Of a stretch of DNA of 64,000 nt, positions 49,640-62,167 are shown piece by piece; within the stretch, counting starts at the first letter, position 1; each line of letters starts with the position of its first letter. The position numbers and the translations under genes were made by a program. Source of the stretch: Monodelphis domestica (Eukaryota; Chordata; Mammalia; Didelphimorphia; Didelphidae); NCBI RefSeq assembly GCF_027887165.1, contig NC_077228.1, positions 210,961,635 through 211,025,634 on the forward strand, written 5' to 3'. Below the pieces are notes generated by a model. The model did not search any database. It had not been told where the DNA came from and worked only from the letters and a program-made list of their open reading frames with translations.

Positions 49640-49890
49640 GTCAGAGAAGTCCTTTTCTTTGTTTCATTAAAGCTATTTAGTTATCGATAATGGCCCCAAA
49701 GTACAAGAGTACTGATGCTGGTAGCTCTGATAAGCCTAAGAAATGTCATAAAAGTGCTATGGTGGGTATGTATAAGAAATACTTATTAAATAATAGGGTT
49801 CAATATTGTATGTGATTTTCAGCTTACACTAAAGGTCTTTGTTATATGTAAAACTAAGTCCTGCTGTATTTGATAATAGTTAAAAAATTT
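49640..49890 (+). mobile_element. Tigger-like (pogo) DNA transposon remnant
   Basis: The ATG at 49691 opens MAPKYKSTDAGSSDKPKKC, the start of Tigger transposases (MAxKRKSSDAGxSDxPKR). Within 25 codons it joins 'gggttcaatattgtatgtgattttcagc... cactaaaggtctttg', which resembles the Tigger 3' terminal region. It is therefore an internally deleted non-autonomous copy. Terminal inverted repeats were not resolved. Confidence 0.65.
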
Positions 49891-50829
49891 TAAAGTTGAT
49901 CTCTGAAACAGATTTCCTATACAAGACCCAGAACTTAGCATAGTAGGATAGTGTTCAGTAAACCCTTGAAGGGTTTCCAACTACTGTGGTGAGTAATCAA
50001 TCTGGCAGAAAGTAGGATTAGATCCACATTTTATACCATCAGCTCTAATTTGAGACATGACCTAGATATAAAAGATTTTATCATAAAGAAATTAGGAGAG
50101 CAGGAAATGTGAAAGAAACCTTTTCAAAACAATGAATAAGGGAAGAGCTCTTGAATAATCAAGGAAGGTTCTCTCCCTCCCTCCCAATATTTTCTTATTA
50201 TCATTGTTAACCCAAGTATACCCTTCTGCTCCCAGGGATCCAATCCATTTGACAAAGAGTATTTTTAGAGAGGGGAGAAAATCAATACAACATTTAGAGA
50301 CATTAAAAAAAAATTCAAAAAAAAATACCTGTAGACCTCCCACCTCCAAAAAGTATTAGGTTGGATGTATATTATCATAACACTCTTCATTTGAATTCTG
50401 CTGGATATTTATAATTTTGTTACATTTACTTTTGATTTTTTGGTGTGGTTCTTTCCAATTATCTTGTTGTAGTTACTGTGTAAATTGTTTTCTTGGCTTT
50501 GCTTACTTTACATCAGTTCATATAGATTTTTCTATGGTTCTCTGTATTCATCACACATTATTTCTAACTATGTAGTGTGTGTTTTAAAAATTTGTACCCT
50601 GGGGACTTCATTTCCCAGCATTCTTTATTCTTCCTGGGTTCTTCTTGTCTTGCATCCCTGTGTTGTACCCTTGTGTGGGTTTGTTTATAAATTTGCTGAA
50701 ACCCATGCTGCCAGGGCTTTTGCTTTGGCTTGAGTGAGGCAGGTGTGGGTATCTGGCTCTGCTCACTGGGCTGAGGGAACCCCTTTCTCTCTTTGTTGTT
50801 ATTAAGTCCTACAAATTTAAATTCTTGGG

Positions 50830-51290
50830 GTATTCATTTATTTTTTAGTCTTTTCAAATTCCATTACATTCATGTACCACACTTTATTCAGCCATTCCCC
50901 AATTGATGGGTGTCTACATTGTTTCCAATTCTTAGCTATCACAAAAAGTGCTGTTACAAATATTTTGGAGCACATGGGACCTTTGGCTTCCTTGGGATAT
51001 AAAACCAGCCATGGAGTCTGGTTCAAAGGGTATGGGCATTTAAAATTATTGGCATAATTCCAAGCGGCTTTCTAAATGATTGTATCATTTCACAGTTCCA
51101 CTATCAATATATGAGTGCCTGTCCTTGCATAAACCTTCTAACATTGACTGTTGTTGCCATATTTTTGTCATTTTTGTCAATTTGAAGGGTGTGGGACAAT
51201 ACCTCAGAGTTGTTTTTTATTTTCTATTATTAATAATTTTGGAGCATTCTTTCATGTAGTTGTGAATATTTTGCAGTTCTTTTTTGAGAA
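50830..51290 (-). mobile_element. Old L1 3' fragment
   Basis: Antisense ORF2 end: minus-strand reading shows HPSIGEWLNKVWYM, and plus text shows 'cagccattccccaattgatggg... ctcagagttgttttttattttc'. Diverged. Confidence 0.78.
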
Positions 51291-51759
51291 CTGTTTATTT
51301 CTATCCCAAAACTTTTTATCTGTTTGTCCCCCCAAGCTATATCAAACTTTGTCTCCCATTACTTCCTCTCCTTTATCTCTCTTTCTGCTGAAGACCTTAC
51401 CCCTTATTTTCGGTCACAGAAAATGAGAAAATTGAAAGCCCTCTTTCCCCTTTTTTCTCTCCCCAAGTATCTTAATATCATACTCTATTCTTTCTTTTCC
51501 CCTCTCTGACAAAGAGGTGGTTTTTCTTCTTGCCAAGGCCAACCTCTTTATATGTACCCTGATCTCATACCATCTCATCTCCAACAGATTGCAGTGTCAG
51601 TGACCTCTGAAACCTCTCCCTTTTCTACCAGAGCATTTTCTTCTTTCTTCAAACATGTTTAAGTCTCCTTAGCTTAAATAACTCTCACTAGACCCTATCA
51701 CCTTTTAAGATAATCTCCTCCCTTTTTCATCAAAATTCCTTGAAAAAAACAGTCAATAC

Positions 51760-52225
51760 CAGGGGTGCCTCCCTGAGGCCATTTATCCAGCCCCCACCGC
51801 AGCACTTCTGTAAGGAACTCCTCTTTCATTGGTGGTCAGTGAGAGGAGCACTGTATAAGGTGGCACTGCACCAAGGTGGTATCACTCCATACAGTACTAC
51901 TTCTGGCGCCTTGTTCTGAGAGTAACTGAACTAGAATGAGGCGCTGTGCAAAGGATTATATTGCTCCACAATGGTAGACCTCAGCATGGTGAGGGGTGAT
52001 CTGGAGGAGGGGATTCTGCACTGTGTATACTGCTGCCAAGTTTAGTGGTGGTGGTGATGGGCCTGTGCAAGGTGTGACAGGCCCATCACAGCCAGCGCTG
52101 CAGCCTCCACTATCCCAAACAGTCGTATACAGATTTGTTCACAGTTTTTTTTTTAATAGTCCAGCCCTCCAAAGGTCTGAGGGATAGTGAACTGGTTCCC
52201 TGTGTAAAAAGTTTGGGGACCCCTG
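51760..52225 (-). mobile_element. hAT-type DNA transposon, non-autonomous
   Basis: Starts CAGGGGTGCC and ends GGGGACCCCTG. The right end carries 'gtgtaaaaagtttggggac' typical of a widespread vertebrate hAT terminal repeat. Flanking octamers gtcaatac (51752-51759) and ctctatac (52226-52233) agree at 6 of 8 positions, fitting an 8-bp target duplication. The surrounding L2 supports gtctatac as the original. No transposase is present. It contains a perfect 13-bp inverted repeat (52054-52066 with 52077-52089). Confidence 0.82.
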
Positions 52226-52234
52226 CTCTATACA

Positions 52235-52800
52235 GACATTCCAGAAAAAAGCCCTATTTTAACTTTACTGTTCCGTACTGTTCTCTTTCTCTCTCTCTCT
52301 CCCCCCCCCCAATTCCTCAACTTGTGCTCCTCTGTCCCCCCTACAAAAGAAAAAACACTTAAAAACCCCTCCAAGCTAAAACAGAATTACAGATGGGTCA
52401 CCCCAGCTGCTGGTGGATGTGGGGCTTGGCTGGAGGACCTACAGCTCCAAGGGAAGAGACCTTTGGTCACCTGTCTTTCATGTCTGTCTTTCATCCCTCT
52501 GCAGTTAGGTACAGCATATCTGCTCCCAGCCTACATGTCACCTGTCCTCTCTGTTCAGCCCCTCCAAATCTACTCATGCTTCTGCCTCTTCTAAATTCTT
52601 CCTCTAGGTTCTAGGCAGGGCTCCATGTGGCTGGCCCCAGTCACTTCTGTTCCTCCTCCTGCAATTCTTGCTTCTCTGTCCCAGGCCTCCACATATCCTT
52701 GAACCTTTGAGGAGGGCAGATTTGCATTTATGTAGAAGCCTGCCCGACAGTGCACTTAAGAAAAGCTAGAACTGACTGTACTCCCTTGGGCTGTTTGCTG
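52235..52800. other. Unassigned segment inside L2
   Basis: Not L2-like. Has CT repeats and a poly(C) run at 52280-52310, then moderately GC-rich sequence. No family was recognised. Confidence 0.35.
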
Positions 52801-54085
52801 GCCTCTCCTTAACCCTTTGCTGCCTGGCTTACTCTTTTCAAAGTTATCAATGATCTCTTAATTACCAAATGTGATTGTTTTTCCTCAGTCCTTAAGCTTT
52901 TTCTATCTTTCTACACCTTCTTGCTATATTTAATACTGTTTACCATCTTCCTCCTTTCTGAGTTTTTTGACACTACTCTATACTGGTTTTCCTTCAATCT
53001 GTGTGACTTTTCCTTTGATGACTTCTCCTTCACATCATACCCCCTATTGTAAGGTTCTATCCCCGGCCTCCTTCTCTTCCTCTAAAGATTCTCTGGGACT
53101 TTCTCAACTTTTATGAGTTTAATGATCACGTAGATGATCTCCCAGATCTACATGTCCAGGGGTCATATCATCAGTTGGGTATTGTACATTTCAGACTGTA
53201 TGTATAACTCAGGCACTTCAAACTCAACATGTCAAAAAAATAAACTCTTGTCTTCTCTGCCAAACTTCCCTATTTCTGTTGAAGGTGTCACCATTTTTCT
53301 GGTCTCCCAGGTTTATAACCTTATATCATTGCTTTTGATTCCTCACTTTCTCTCAACCCACTTGAATCATTTGCTAAATCTTGCTGCTCCTACATTCATT
53401 ACATCTCTTCAATACAACTCTTTCTCTTCACTTACAGCTACATCTTCATTTAGGCCATCATCAACTCTTGCCTCTACTGTTGCAAGTGTCTTCTTCCCTG
53501 AAGTTTCCTCCTCCCTTCAGTCTGCCTTTCTATGTGTGGTTGGCCACTAGTGCTGCCAGATCATTAAGCACAAATCTAGCTGCTGCTTCCAAGGTCCAAT
53601 ATAAATCCCCCTTTCTGTCTCTTAAATACCTTCAAGACATTGTCCCATCTGACTCTCCAGTTTTATAGCATTATATTATTTCCCTTCCTGCACTCTGAGA
53701 TCCAACCAAATTGGTTCCCTCACTTTTCATCATATAGGACACTCCATCTCCTATCTCAGTGCCTTTGCCCTGGCAGTCCTCCATGCCTGAAATGTACCAT
53801 CACCTCATAGAATTCTCTTCCTTAAAGATACAATTCAAGCAACAAATTCTACATGAAACTTTTTCTGATGTCCCCAGTTGCCCTCCCTCAATCTACATTT
53901 TATTAACTACTTTGTTTTTATTCTGTATTTTCTTATATATGTCCTTACTGCCTTCCCCTTTAGGGTGATTTGTTTGGTTTTGTCCATTTGTTGTATTTGT
54001 ATCCCCAGTATCTAGCACAATGCCTGTTATATAGTAGGTGTATTAAGAAGTCCTTGTTGACTGGTTGTTTGATTGATCAAGGAAA

Positions 54086-55170
54086 ATTTTGATTACCTAA
54101 AATTTTTTTAGCTAATAAAATCAGTTCAGTGAGAAGGATAACAGTTTACTGGTAAGAAGTCTTTGCAGGAAGTATATAAACAGTCATTTCTAAAAATAAG
54201 CAATACAGACTACCCACAACCATAGGGTAAAGTGTTCCAGATCACCAATAAAAAAGGAAATGGAAATAAAAAGAATAATTCTGAAGCACTATCTCATAAC
54301 CCTCAGATTGCAAAAGCAGCAAAAATGAAAACAGAAAAAAAAATGACCATGTTTAGGATAGCTATGGTAGAACAATCATGCTAAAAGCACACTTAGTGCA
54401 ACTGAATTGGCCATTCTGAAATGCAGTATGGAACTTTACCCATAAATATATTACACTGTGCATACCATTTGACCCAGTGATAGGGTCCCAGTTAGGTATA
54501 TATCCCAGAAAGGAGCTATATATACAAAATTTATATTGTAGTGTTTTTTGTTGTAAAAAATAGGAAGCTGTTGGTGATTATCAATTAGAGAATGGCTAAA
54601 CAAGTTATAGCATGAGAAATAATGAAAGTAATGGATTCAGAGAAGCTTGAGAGAATTTACACGAACTGATGAAAACTTGAGAGGACATGTATCAACAGAA
54701 ATGAGGCAAGATGAATCAGAGCAATTTTTACAATGAGTAGAGCATTGTAAAAGGAACACAAGTCTGTAAAAGACTTAAGATCTCTGATTTGTGTGATTAC
54801 CAGTCCTAACTCCGAAAGACTGACAATCTTGCTACTCACTTCTTGGCAGAGAGGTAATGTGCTGTAAAATGCAGAATGAGATACATGGTTTTAGACAGCC
54901 AGGGAATGTATTTGTTTTGTGTGACTATGCTTATTTGTCAAAAGGAAGGTCTTTTATTTGAAGGTGAGGAAAATTTGGAGGAATAATCCTAATAAAAAAA
55001 CTGAGGTAGGGAAATCATTAAAGTAAACATTGAAAAAGCTGAGGAAGTTCAGATGGAAACACAGAGAAGCAGGGCAAAATTGGAAATACTTTGTCAAATT
55101 TGAAATATATCCTCCCAAAAAAAACTGTATATAGTGTAGACAAAACTTCATATGCTATCTTTTTCTATTC
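54086..55170 (+). mobile_element. Old L1 ORF2/3' fragment
   Basis: 'gaaaattttgattacctaaa', 'agtctttgcaggaagtatat', 'ccagatcaccaataaaaaagg', 'gcataccatttgacccagtg... tatatcccagaaagg', 'tagagaatggctaaacaag' follow L1 ORF2 C-terminal order. Strongly diverged. Confidence 0.65.
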
Positions 55171-55574
55171 TTCATGTAGGGAAATAATCATTTGTTGATA
55201 TTTGTCAAGTTCCTATTTTTAAGAAAGAAAAAATTTAAAATAAGCCACAATTTCTCTTTTGAGAACTGTTTCTTCATATCTTTGACATTAAGGAATGACT
55301 CTTAGTTCTAGTTATGTTATGTTAATTTCCTATATATCATAGATAACAGAACCTTATCAGAGATATTTATTGCAAAAAAATCTTTTTCATAATTGATGGT
55401 TAATCTGCTTATCCTAGTTGCATTTATTTTGTTCTTATAGTAATATACTTTGTCTTCTGTGATCTGTATCACATTTGGTTAAGAATTCAGGCCTAGAGGT
55501 AACTAGGTGCTCCTTCTTCATGCTTATGTTTTAGCTAAAGTGGCTTACTTTAGGTCCCTTGTATAAGACAATAA

Positions 55575-56135
55575 ATTTCTTATCTCTAGAAATCAAGGGG
55601 ATACCCATTCATTGGGGAATTGCTGAACAAGTTGTGATATATGATTGTGATGGAATACTGTTGTGCCATAATGATGAGTATGATGGTTTCAGAAAAAACT
55701 GATAAGACTTATATGAACTCAAGCAAAACAAGTAAGCAGAACAAGAAGAATACTGTACATAGTAAAAGCAGTATTGTAAGGATGATCAACTGAAAGATTT
55801 AGCTACTCTGTTCAAAACAATGAGTGATCCAGAACAGTTCCAGAGGCCCCAAGATGAAAAATGCTCTCTTCCAGAGAGAGAACTGAAAAACTCTGAATAT
55901 AGATTGACACATGTTTTATTTTTGTTTTTTTCTTTTGCAACATGACTAACATAGAAATATGTTTTGCATAATTTCACATATAAAGTTGATATAAAAATGT
56001 TTGCCTTCTCATGATAAGGGAGGAGTAAGATGGAGGGAGAGAATTTGGAACTCAGAATTTAAAAAAATGATTGTTAAATTTTTTTATATGTGATTGGAAA
56101 ATATTTAATGTCACAAAAATTTTAAAAATCATACA
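55575..56135 (+). mobile_element. Old L1 3' fragment
   Basis: 'ggggatacccattcattggggaattgctgaac... gtgatggaatactgttgtg', 'caagcaaaacaagtaagcag', and a 3' UTR to 56135. Confidence 0.7.
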
Positions 56136-56139
56136 TAAC

Positions 56140-58390
56140 TAGAACTATAATTATTCCTTTTCTTTATTAGTTTATCATGACATTGAATTAGAAGAGAAAA
56201 TAAAACCAGATCCTTTAATTAATTAATGAAACTTCTTTTTAACAGGGTTAGGTATCTGGAAGATTTTATCTTGAATGTTGTTTCTCTGCATTATGTTATA
56301 TGCTTTTTACCTTTTATAAAGTATATGCTTTGTTTTTTTTTAAGAGCAGTCTTATTCCTGTGGTGTTGTATATGTCTGCAAGTCCCTGAAGAATTGAAAT
56401 TTAGAATCACTTCACAAAAGTCCTTGGAGAGAGGCTCATCATTGGGAACAAGCAGGCTACAACATGTTAATAAAAGAAATTAAGAAGGATAATTGGAGTA
56501 AAAAGGATAGCATCAGATAAATGTTAGAGTCAAAGAAAAGTTGCACTAACCAGGAGATAAAAGTGAGATATTACTAATTGACACTTTAATTCCATGTTCT
56601 GTTAGTATCCTCATTATGACAAGAAATTAAGGAAGTCCTCCCTCCAAAAACACAAAACAAAATAAACAATGGGTAGACCAGAAAGCAGACAAGAGTTGAA
56701 CAGGTACATAGCAATCTACAATCAGTGTTAGGGCCACAAAACCCTTTTAGAGGGAGTGTGTTGTGTCTGACTTTGAATGCAACAAGAATGAGGACAGTCT
56801 GGGGGGTGATCTTCAAGTAATATTTCTGAGGCAGCTTCAATGCAAGGGGAGCTGTGATTGGTTGATTAGTCAGAAGTTGCAGAAGAAGTAAGTCACACTC
56901 CGAAATGAATCTCTCTTTACAAAGGCCCCAGATGTGAGACTTTCATCTTTTTATGCTGAGAAGGCTTAAGATGGCAATACACCAGGGAGAGCTGGAATTG
57001 CCAGTCATAGTGAAAGATCCAGAAATGAATCAGTACTAGGGCCATATTCACTTGGTAGTTGTATCTAAGAGAATCAAGAAAACTTCTGCAATGTACCCCA
57101 AGCCCTGTGTTTCTCCTGTGCTCTATGCAGTGAATAACTGAGTTATTTTTTTCCCTTCCATATCATGTCGGGAGACAGAAGGCTTATGAAGTCTGCAAAC
57201 CTCCTGAATTACTTTCTTTCTCCAGTATAGGAGCATTAGGGAAATATGCAGAGAGATTGGACTCTGCCAGAAGGATAGACAGTTTTCATCTTGGAGTGTG
57301 TCGATGCCACCTGGAAATTGAAGTTGTGTTTGATTTTATACTACTTGTGTCTGTGTTAGCTGTTTTACTTTAAACAGTTTTATATATATTATGAAATGAC
57401 ATTTAAATTGATCTATTAATTTGTTGAATTCAAGAGATGGAAAGTAGCCAATGGTTGGAGCCCTAACAGGACAATCTCCTATCATGAATTCATGTACTCA
57501 AATAACAGGAGGGTAGTACATAGGGAAATTGACACCAAAACCCTGTCATTATCCTAAGTTACATATAAACTGTCCACATCCCTTTCATGGCTCATATTCT
57601 TATATTTGCTAGAATGGAAAGGAATGTTAGAGCTCATGGCATCCAGCCTAATTTTGGTATGCCCACTTGTTCCAGTATATAAATAAACCTTCTGAGCTCT
57701 TCATCTCTCTCTTATTTCTACCCTCATCCCTAAAATAAAAAATTGAACTACCAACTATTATTAAATGAATCATTAATGTCTAACAAGTTAAAAATTAATA
57801 ATCTTAATAAATGTTATTCCTTCCTGGAACTATCATTGACTATTGGTAGTCATATCCTCTCTAAGATTCATTTGGATGCTTCATGCATATTTGCTACTCT
57901 GAGCCATTAACTGAAGTTTTATTCATCAGAATTACAGTATCTGAACCTCTCCTATTTTTCTAACATTTCAGTCATTCTTCCAGGTGTCTGCAACATGCAG
58001 ACAAAGGAAGGACAAGATGCTTACTGGAATTTTTTGCAATTTTGCATTTCACTGTAAAATTGAATCATGTTAATGGATGACATAGTATGACCTAATATCT
58101 ACTACAAGGTTATTCATCTTTGTTCTGCCTTTTTACTACACTTTGCATTTAGTGTTTTGGCTTCCTCTAACACAGGTAGGCTAAATTAAGCAACTGTTCC
58201 AGTGTTCAAATTGTTCAGAATGCCATTAGACATTGGCATAAAATGTTCTAAAAAAGCAAATGTTATAATATTTACATATTGAAAACAGTTAAAGGATTTA
58301 GAATCTTAGATTTCATCTTGGAGATGGATTTTGGAATGCTTATTTTTTGCTTATATCTTGCAGTGTGTGGTGGTGGTGTGTGTTTTTTTT
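56140..58390. other. Intronic, no element recognised
   Basis: AT-rich sequence with no exon and no family I can name. The part at 56560-57350 is less AT-rich and might be a diverged LTR. Confidence 0.35.
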
Positions 58391-58391
58391 T

Positions 58392-58566
58392 TAATCCTTT
58401 CCTTCTGTTGTAGAATCTGTGAATTGGTTCCAAGGCAAAAGAATGGTTAGGGCTAGGCAATAGGGATTAAGTGACTTGCCCAGAATCACACAGCAAGGAA
58501 GTATCTGAAGTCAAATTTGAACCCAGGACCTGGCTGTCAATCCACTGAGCCACCCAGCTGTCCTCT
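58392..58566 (-). mobile_element. Marsupial tRNA-derived SINE
   Basis: Antisense: 'aatcctttccttctgttgtag', 'gattaagtgacttgcccag', reversed B box 'aatttgaacccagg', ending 'ccactgagccacccagctg'. A GT-rich run and a T run precede it. Confidence 0.88.
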
Positions 58567-59106
58567 ATATCTTGCATTTTTAATAAAATATAAACTTTTC
58601 ACTTTTGTGTCTATATTCCTAACACCTAGCATAGTGCCTGGAACATAGAAGGTGGTATATAAATGCTTGTGATTGATTGCGTATTTTGAGATGGTAATAT
58701 CTAATCTAGTGTCTTATAGATAGAACAAGAAGTGGTGGCATTTACCACAGCACTTCATTCAAAATGACAATATGACTATATTTCTTAAAAATTCTGCATG
58801 CAGCAACTTGAAGTATAAAGTATTAAAATAAGATACTTTGGCAAAAATAACTTTTATTAGTCAAAAGAATGAATATGTAACCTTCTGCTGAAATAGTTGC
58901 CTACAAGGAAGGGAATGATTCCAGAAGCTTTTTTTTCTGTTGCATTCTACAAGTGAAAGCCCAATCTTTTCAGGTAGTTTTGAGACAGCTTTCTTCCTTT
59001 TAATTTAATTTTGTTCTCTGTAGAAGTTGCTATGAACAGACCAGCAGAGTTGCTTTGATAGGCTTGCCGAGATCTTGTTTGCCCATTCTTAATATGACAA
59101 GAACAG

Positions 59107-59110
<4 letters not shown>

Positions 59111-59149
<39 letters not shown>
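59111..59149 (+). repeat. (TG)n microsatellite
   Basis: About 19 uninterrupted TG units, followed by a short GAGA run. Confidence 0.97.
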
Positions 59150-59150
<1 letters not shown>

Positions 59151-59489
59151 GTGAGAGAGAGACAGAGAGACTGTTTTAATTTAAATTTTTAATTTTATTC
59201 ATATCTTTATTTTTACATCTTTTTAATTTCTAAAAATTTCCTTTCCCCTTCCCTACCCACTGAGCTGTACTTTTAACCCACCCCCCCCAAAAAAAAACCC
59301 CAGAGATAAAATCACTGACTTTTAATTATTTGAGGGATTTTTGAGGATCCTTGAAGTCAACAACATTTATTTTGGTCTGGGAAGAAGAGATTTCTTTTAT
59401 TTTCCTCTCCATAACTAAATTTTTTTGCTTTGGACATCCTAACACATGCAAAAAATAATCTGTTTTCAGAGATTTCCTCATTACCAGCT

Positions 59490-59770
59490 CATATGGGCAT
59501 TTCTCAAAGATTTATCTTTAGCCCTCTTCTCTCTTGAAGATCTCACCTTACTTTCATAATTTCAGTTCTCTACTCTTATATGAATCATTCTTATATCTGC
59601 CTCTAAACTGTTTCTTCAGTTATTTCCTTCTTTCTAGCACTAATTTCCCCAAGTTAACCAGACCAAAACCTGACTATTGGCCCTTGTCCCTAGCACCACT
59701 CCAGTTAATCACCAAGTTGCCTGTATATGTATTCTTCCTTTGCAGCATCTCTCATATTCACCCAAACCTG
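59490..59770 (+). mobile_element. L2-like fragment
   Basis: 'atttatctttagccctcttctctcttgaagatctcacc' and the following 'cttatatctgcc' resemble the L2 ORF2 end. Diverged. Confidence 0.5.
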
Positions 59771-59889
59771 GACATTGCTTTGTCCTCAGAAGCTTATGTG
59801 AATACTGCTATGGTGTGTGTTAGCAAGGCTCTGAAGTTCATTATCTGTCTCTGCCTCTTTCTAGTGGAGGAGATCTGGTTAAACCAAGT

Positions 59890-60000
59890 AAAGCCCACAT
59901 TTACTATGTGCTAGGCACTGTATTCTAGGAATACAAATCATAAGCAAAAAGACATTCCCTGACTTCAAGGTGCTAGAAATGGAGAAGTGGTGGTGGTAAG
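59890..60000 (+). repeat. Ancient interspersed repeat fragment
   Basis: 'ttactatgtgctaggcactgtattctagg... gacattccctgacttcaaggtgc' is the same old family as 2805-3000. Confidence 0.55.
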
Positions 60001-60416
60001 GATGGGGAGCCAAAAGATCAGAGCACAGAGAAGAACTGAGTGAATCTGCCCTGGGGTACTTTTCTTAAAATTGAGGTTCCAGAAGGAAGTAATGAATAAA
60101 AGGAAGATGCTGCAGAGTGCGGGTGAAATTTCCAGGATGAGAACACTGTTGGGTTGGGTCTTCATAGAGAAAGGTTTCTTTCCTATAGGAAATTGTCAGG
60201 TCTGTGTCTTGAGGTGGGCCTCTAATGTATATCTGAAGTAATTGCCTGTACTATCAGGTCAACCTCCGATGCAGCAGCCTCATATTTGTCCTTTGAACCC
60301 ATGTAGGGGGTACTAAGGGACCACTATTAGAGAATTACTCTGTCATCCCAAAGTGCAAGTCCTTCCACACTGATAGACATCACTGGAAGCTCAGCTTCAC
60401 AAATAATGCTCCATGA

Positions 60417-61120
60417 GGGCAATTTGGAACTATGCCAAAGGGCGACAAAAGAATATCTACCCTTTGACCCAGCCATAGCACTGCTGGGTCTGTACCCCAA
60501 AGAGATAATGGACACAAAGACTTGTATAAAAATATTCATAGCTGCGCTCTTTGTGGTGGCCCAAAACTGGAAAACGAGGGGATGCCCATCAATTGGGGAA
60601 TGGCTGAACAAACTGTGCTATATGTTGGTGATGGAATACTATTGTGCTAAAAGGAATAATAAAGTGGAGGAGTTCCATGGAGACTGGAACAACCTCCAGG
60701 AAGTGATGCAGAGGGAGAGGAGCAGAACCAAGAGAACATTGTACACAGAGACAGATACACTGTGGTATAATCGAACGTAATGGACTTCTCCATTAGTGGC
60801 GGTGTAATGTCCCTGAACAACTTGCAGGGATCCAGGAGAAAAAAACACCATTCATAAGCAAAGGATAAACTATGGGAGTGGAAACACCGAGAAAAAGCAA
60901 CTGCCTGAATACAGAGGTTGAGGGGACATGACAGAGGAGAGACTCTAAATGAACACTCTAATGCAAATACTATCAACAAAGCAATGGGTTCAAATCAAGA
61001 AAACATCTAATGCCCAGTGGACTTACGCGTCGGCTATGGGGGGTGGGGGGAGGAAAAGAAAATGATTTATGTCTTTAACGAATAATGCTTGGAAATGATC
61101 AAATAAAATATATTAAAAAA
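60417..61120 (+). mobile_element. Young truncated L1 with 16-bp target duplication
   Basis: Flanked by identical aaataatgctccatga at 60401-60416 and 61121-61136 (the leading A residues could belong partly to the poly(A) tail). It holds the last ORF2 codons, open from 60406 to about 60780 (FDPAIALLGLYPKE, GCPSIGEWLNKL), and a complete 3' UTR with 'acgcgtcggctatggggg' and 'aatgatcaaataaaatata'. The intact frame and duplication make it one of the youngest insertions in the window. Confidence 0.93.
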
Positions 61121-61399
61121 AAATAATGCTCCATGAAATGCTTGCCTCTTCCCTTCCCCAAACCCATTTCTACGTATTCCATGGGTTGTGCTCTAGCCAT
61201 ACAGATTAGTAGAGACTACTCCTGATTACCTTTTTTACAAGTGGAAGAAAGTACACAAGATGGATTCTGAAGCCCAAATCAATTAATCTGGTAAATGATC
61301 AGCATCCTGATCAAGAGGCTCAGATTTGAACAATAATGGGTATAATAAAAAACATGGGTAGTGATTATTATTGATATTTTTTAAATGGGTACATTCTCT

Positions 61400-61985
61400 T
61401 TCCAAATCCATGCTTCTTCCGAATTTTCCTATTTTTTTTTTTGTCAGAGGTATAGTACCATCTCTTTTCTCAAATTTGTAACTTTGGCATTATTCTGAAC
61501 TCTTCAGAACACTTCACTCACATATTCCAACTGTTAAATCAGTTAATTGCCAAACCTTGTCACTTCTATCATCTCATCTTTTGAATCCAACCCTTTCTCT
61601 CTACTCTTATAGCTACCACCTTAGTTCAGTATCTCATTCCCTTTTGCCTTGATTTTTCATTCTATATTACCTTCTGTTCTGACACTGTATCTATAGGACC
61701 ATGGGGCCCTTCTATCTGACTTACACTATTTCCTGCATATATTATTTCCTCTTATTAGGATAAGAGCTCCTTGAGAGCAGGAACTTGTCACATTTCTCTT
61801 TTTGTAGCATTGGTGCTTAAGAAATACATTGTCATTGATTAATTAATTAATGCATTAGCTTCCTAATTGGTCTCCCTATCTCAATTCTCTTAACAGTACA
61901 ATCCATCCTCCCTCCAGTAGCTAAAGTGATTAACCATTTCACTTTTACTCGGTGAACTCCAATGGCTTCCTGTCACCTTGAAGTT
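61400..61985 (+). mobile_element. L2-like LINE, first part
   Basis: 'taactttggcattattctgaac', 'cagttaattgccaaaccttg', 'cttcctaattggtctccctatctc', 'ccaatggcttcctgtcacc' follow L2 order. An L2/MIR 3'-tail-like piece ('aagagctccttgagagcaggaac... gcattggtgcttaag') appears inside at about 61755-61840. Confidence 0.68.
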
Positions 61986-62158
61986 TGGAGTTCTTAAGTC
62001 TTTTTGTTGGTTAAAGTTATGGATTCCTCAGAATTTTTTTAAAATATCAAATAAAATACATAAAATTAAATAGGAAATTAATACATTGAAATAGTTACTA
62101 AAATGTTTTAAAAACAAGTTCAAAGTATAAGTTCAAGGACTTCAGGTTAAGAACCCTA
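61986..62158 (+). mobile_element. hAT-like MITE copy 3, inside L2
   Basis: The ends gttcttaa and ttaagaac are inverted. The interior 'aaaatacataaaattaaatagg... gttactaaaatgttttaaaaacaagttc' matches the same MITE family as 3486 and 4629. Confidence 0.58.
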
Positions 62159-62167
62159 GCTGCAGGG

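Larger units (their letters stand above)
51295..54085 (+). mobile_element. L2-like LINE, interrupted by a hAT element
   Basis: L2 ORF2 order: 'gaaaatgagaaaattgaaagc' (51420), 'attccttgaaaaaaacagtc' (51735), a gap filled by the hAT copy (51760-52225) and an unassigned stretch (52235-52800), then 'caaagttatcaatgatctctt' (52840), 'ttcaaactcaacatgtc', and the 3' end 'ccccagtatctagcacaatgcctg' near 54000-54085. Confidence 0.75.

Noticed and set aside
53134-53668. Open frames of 138 and 95 residues
   Set aside because: They fall in L2-derived sequence with no host-gene signature.
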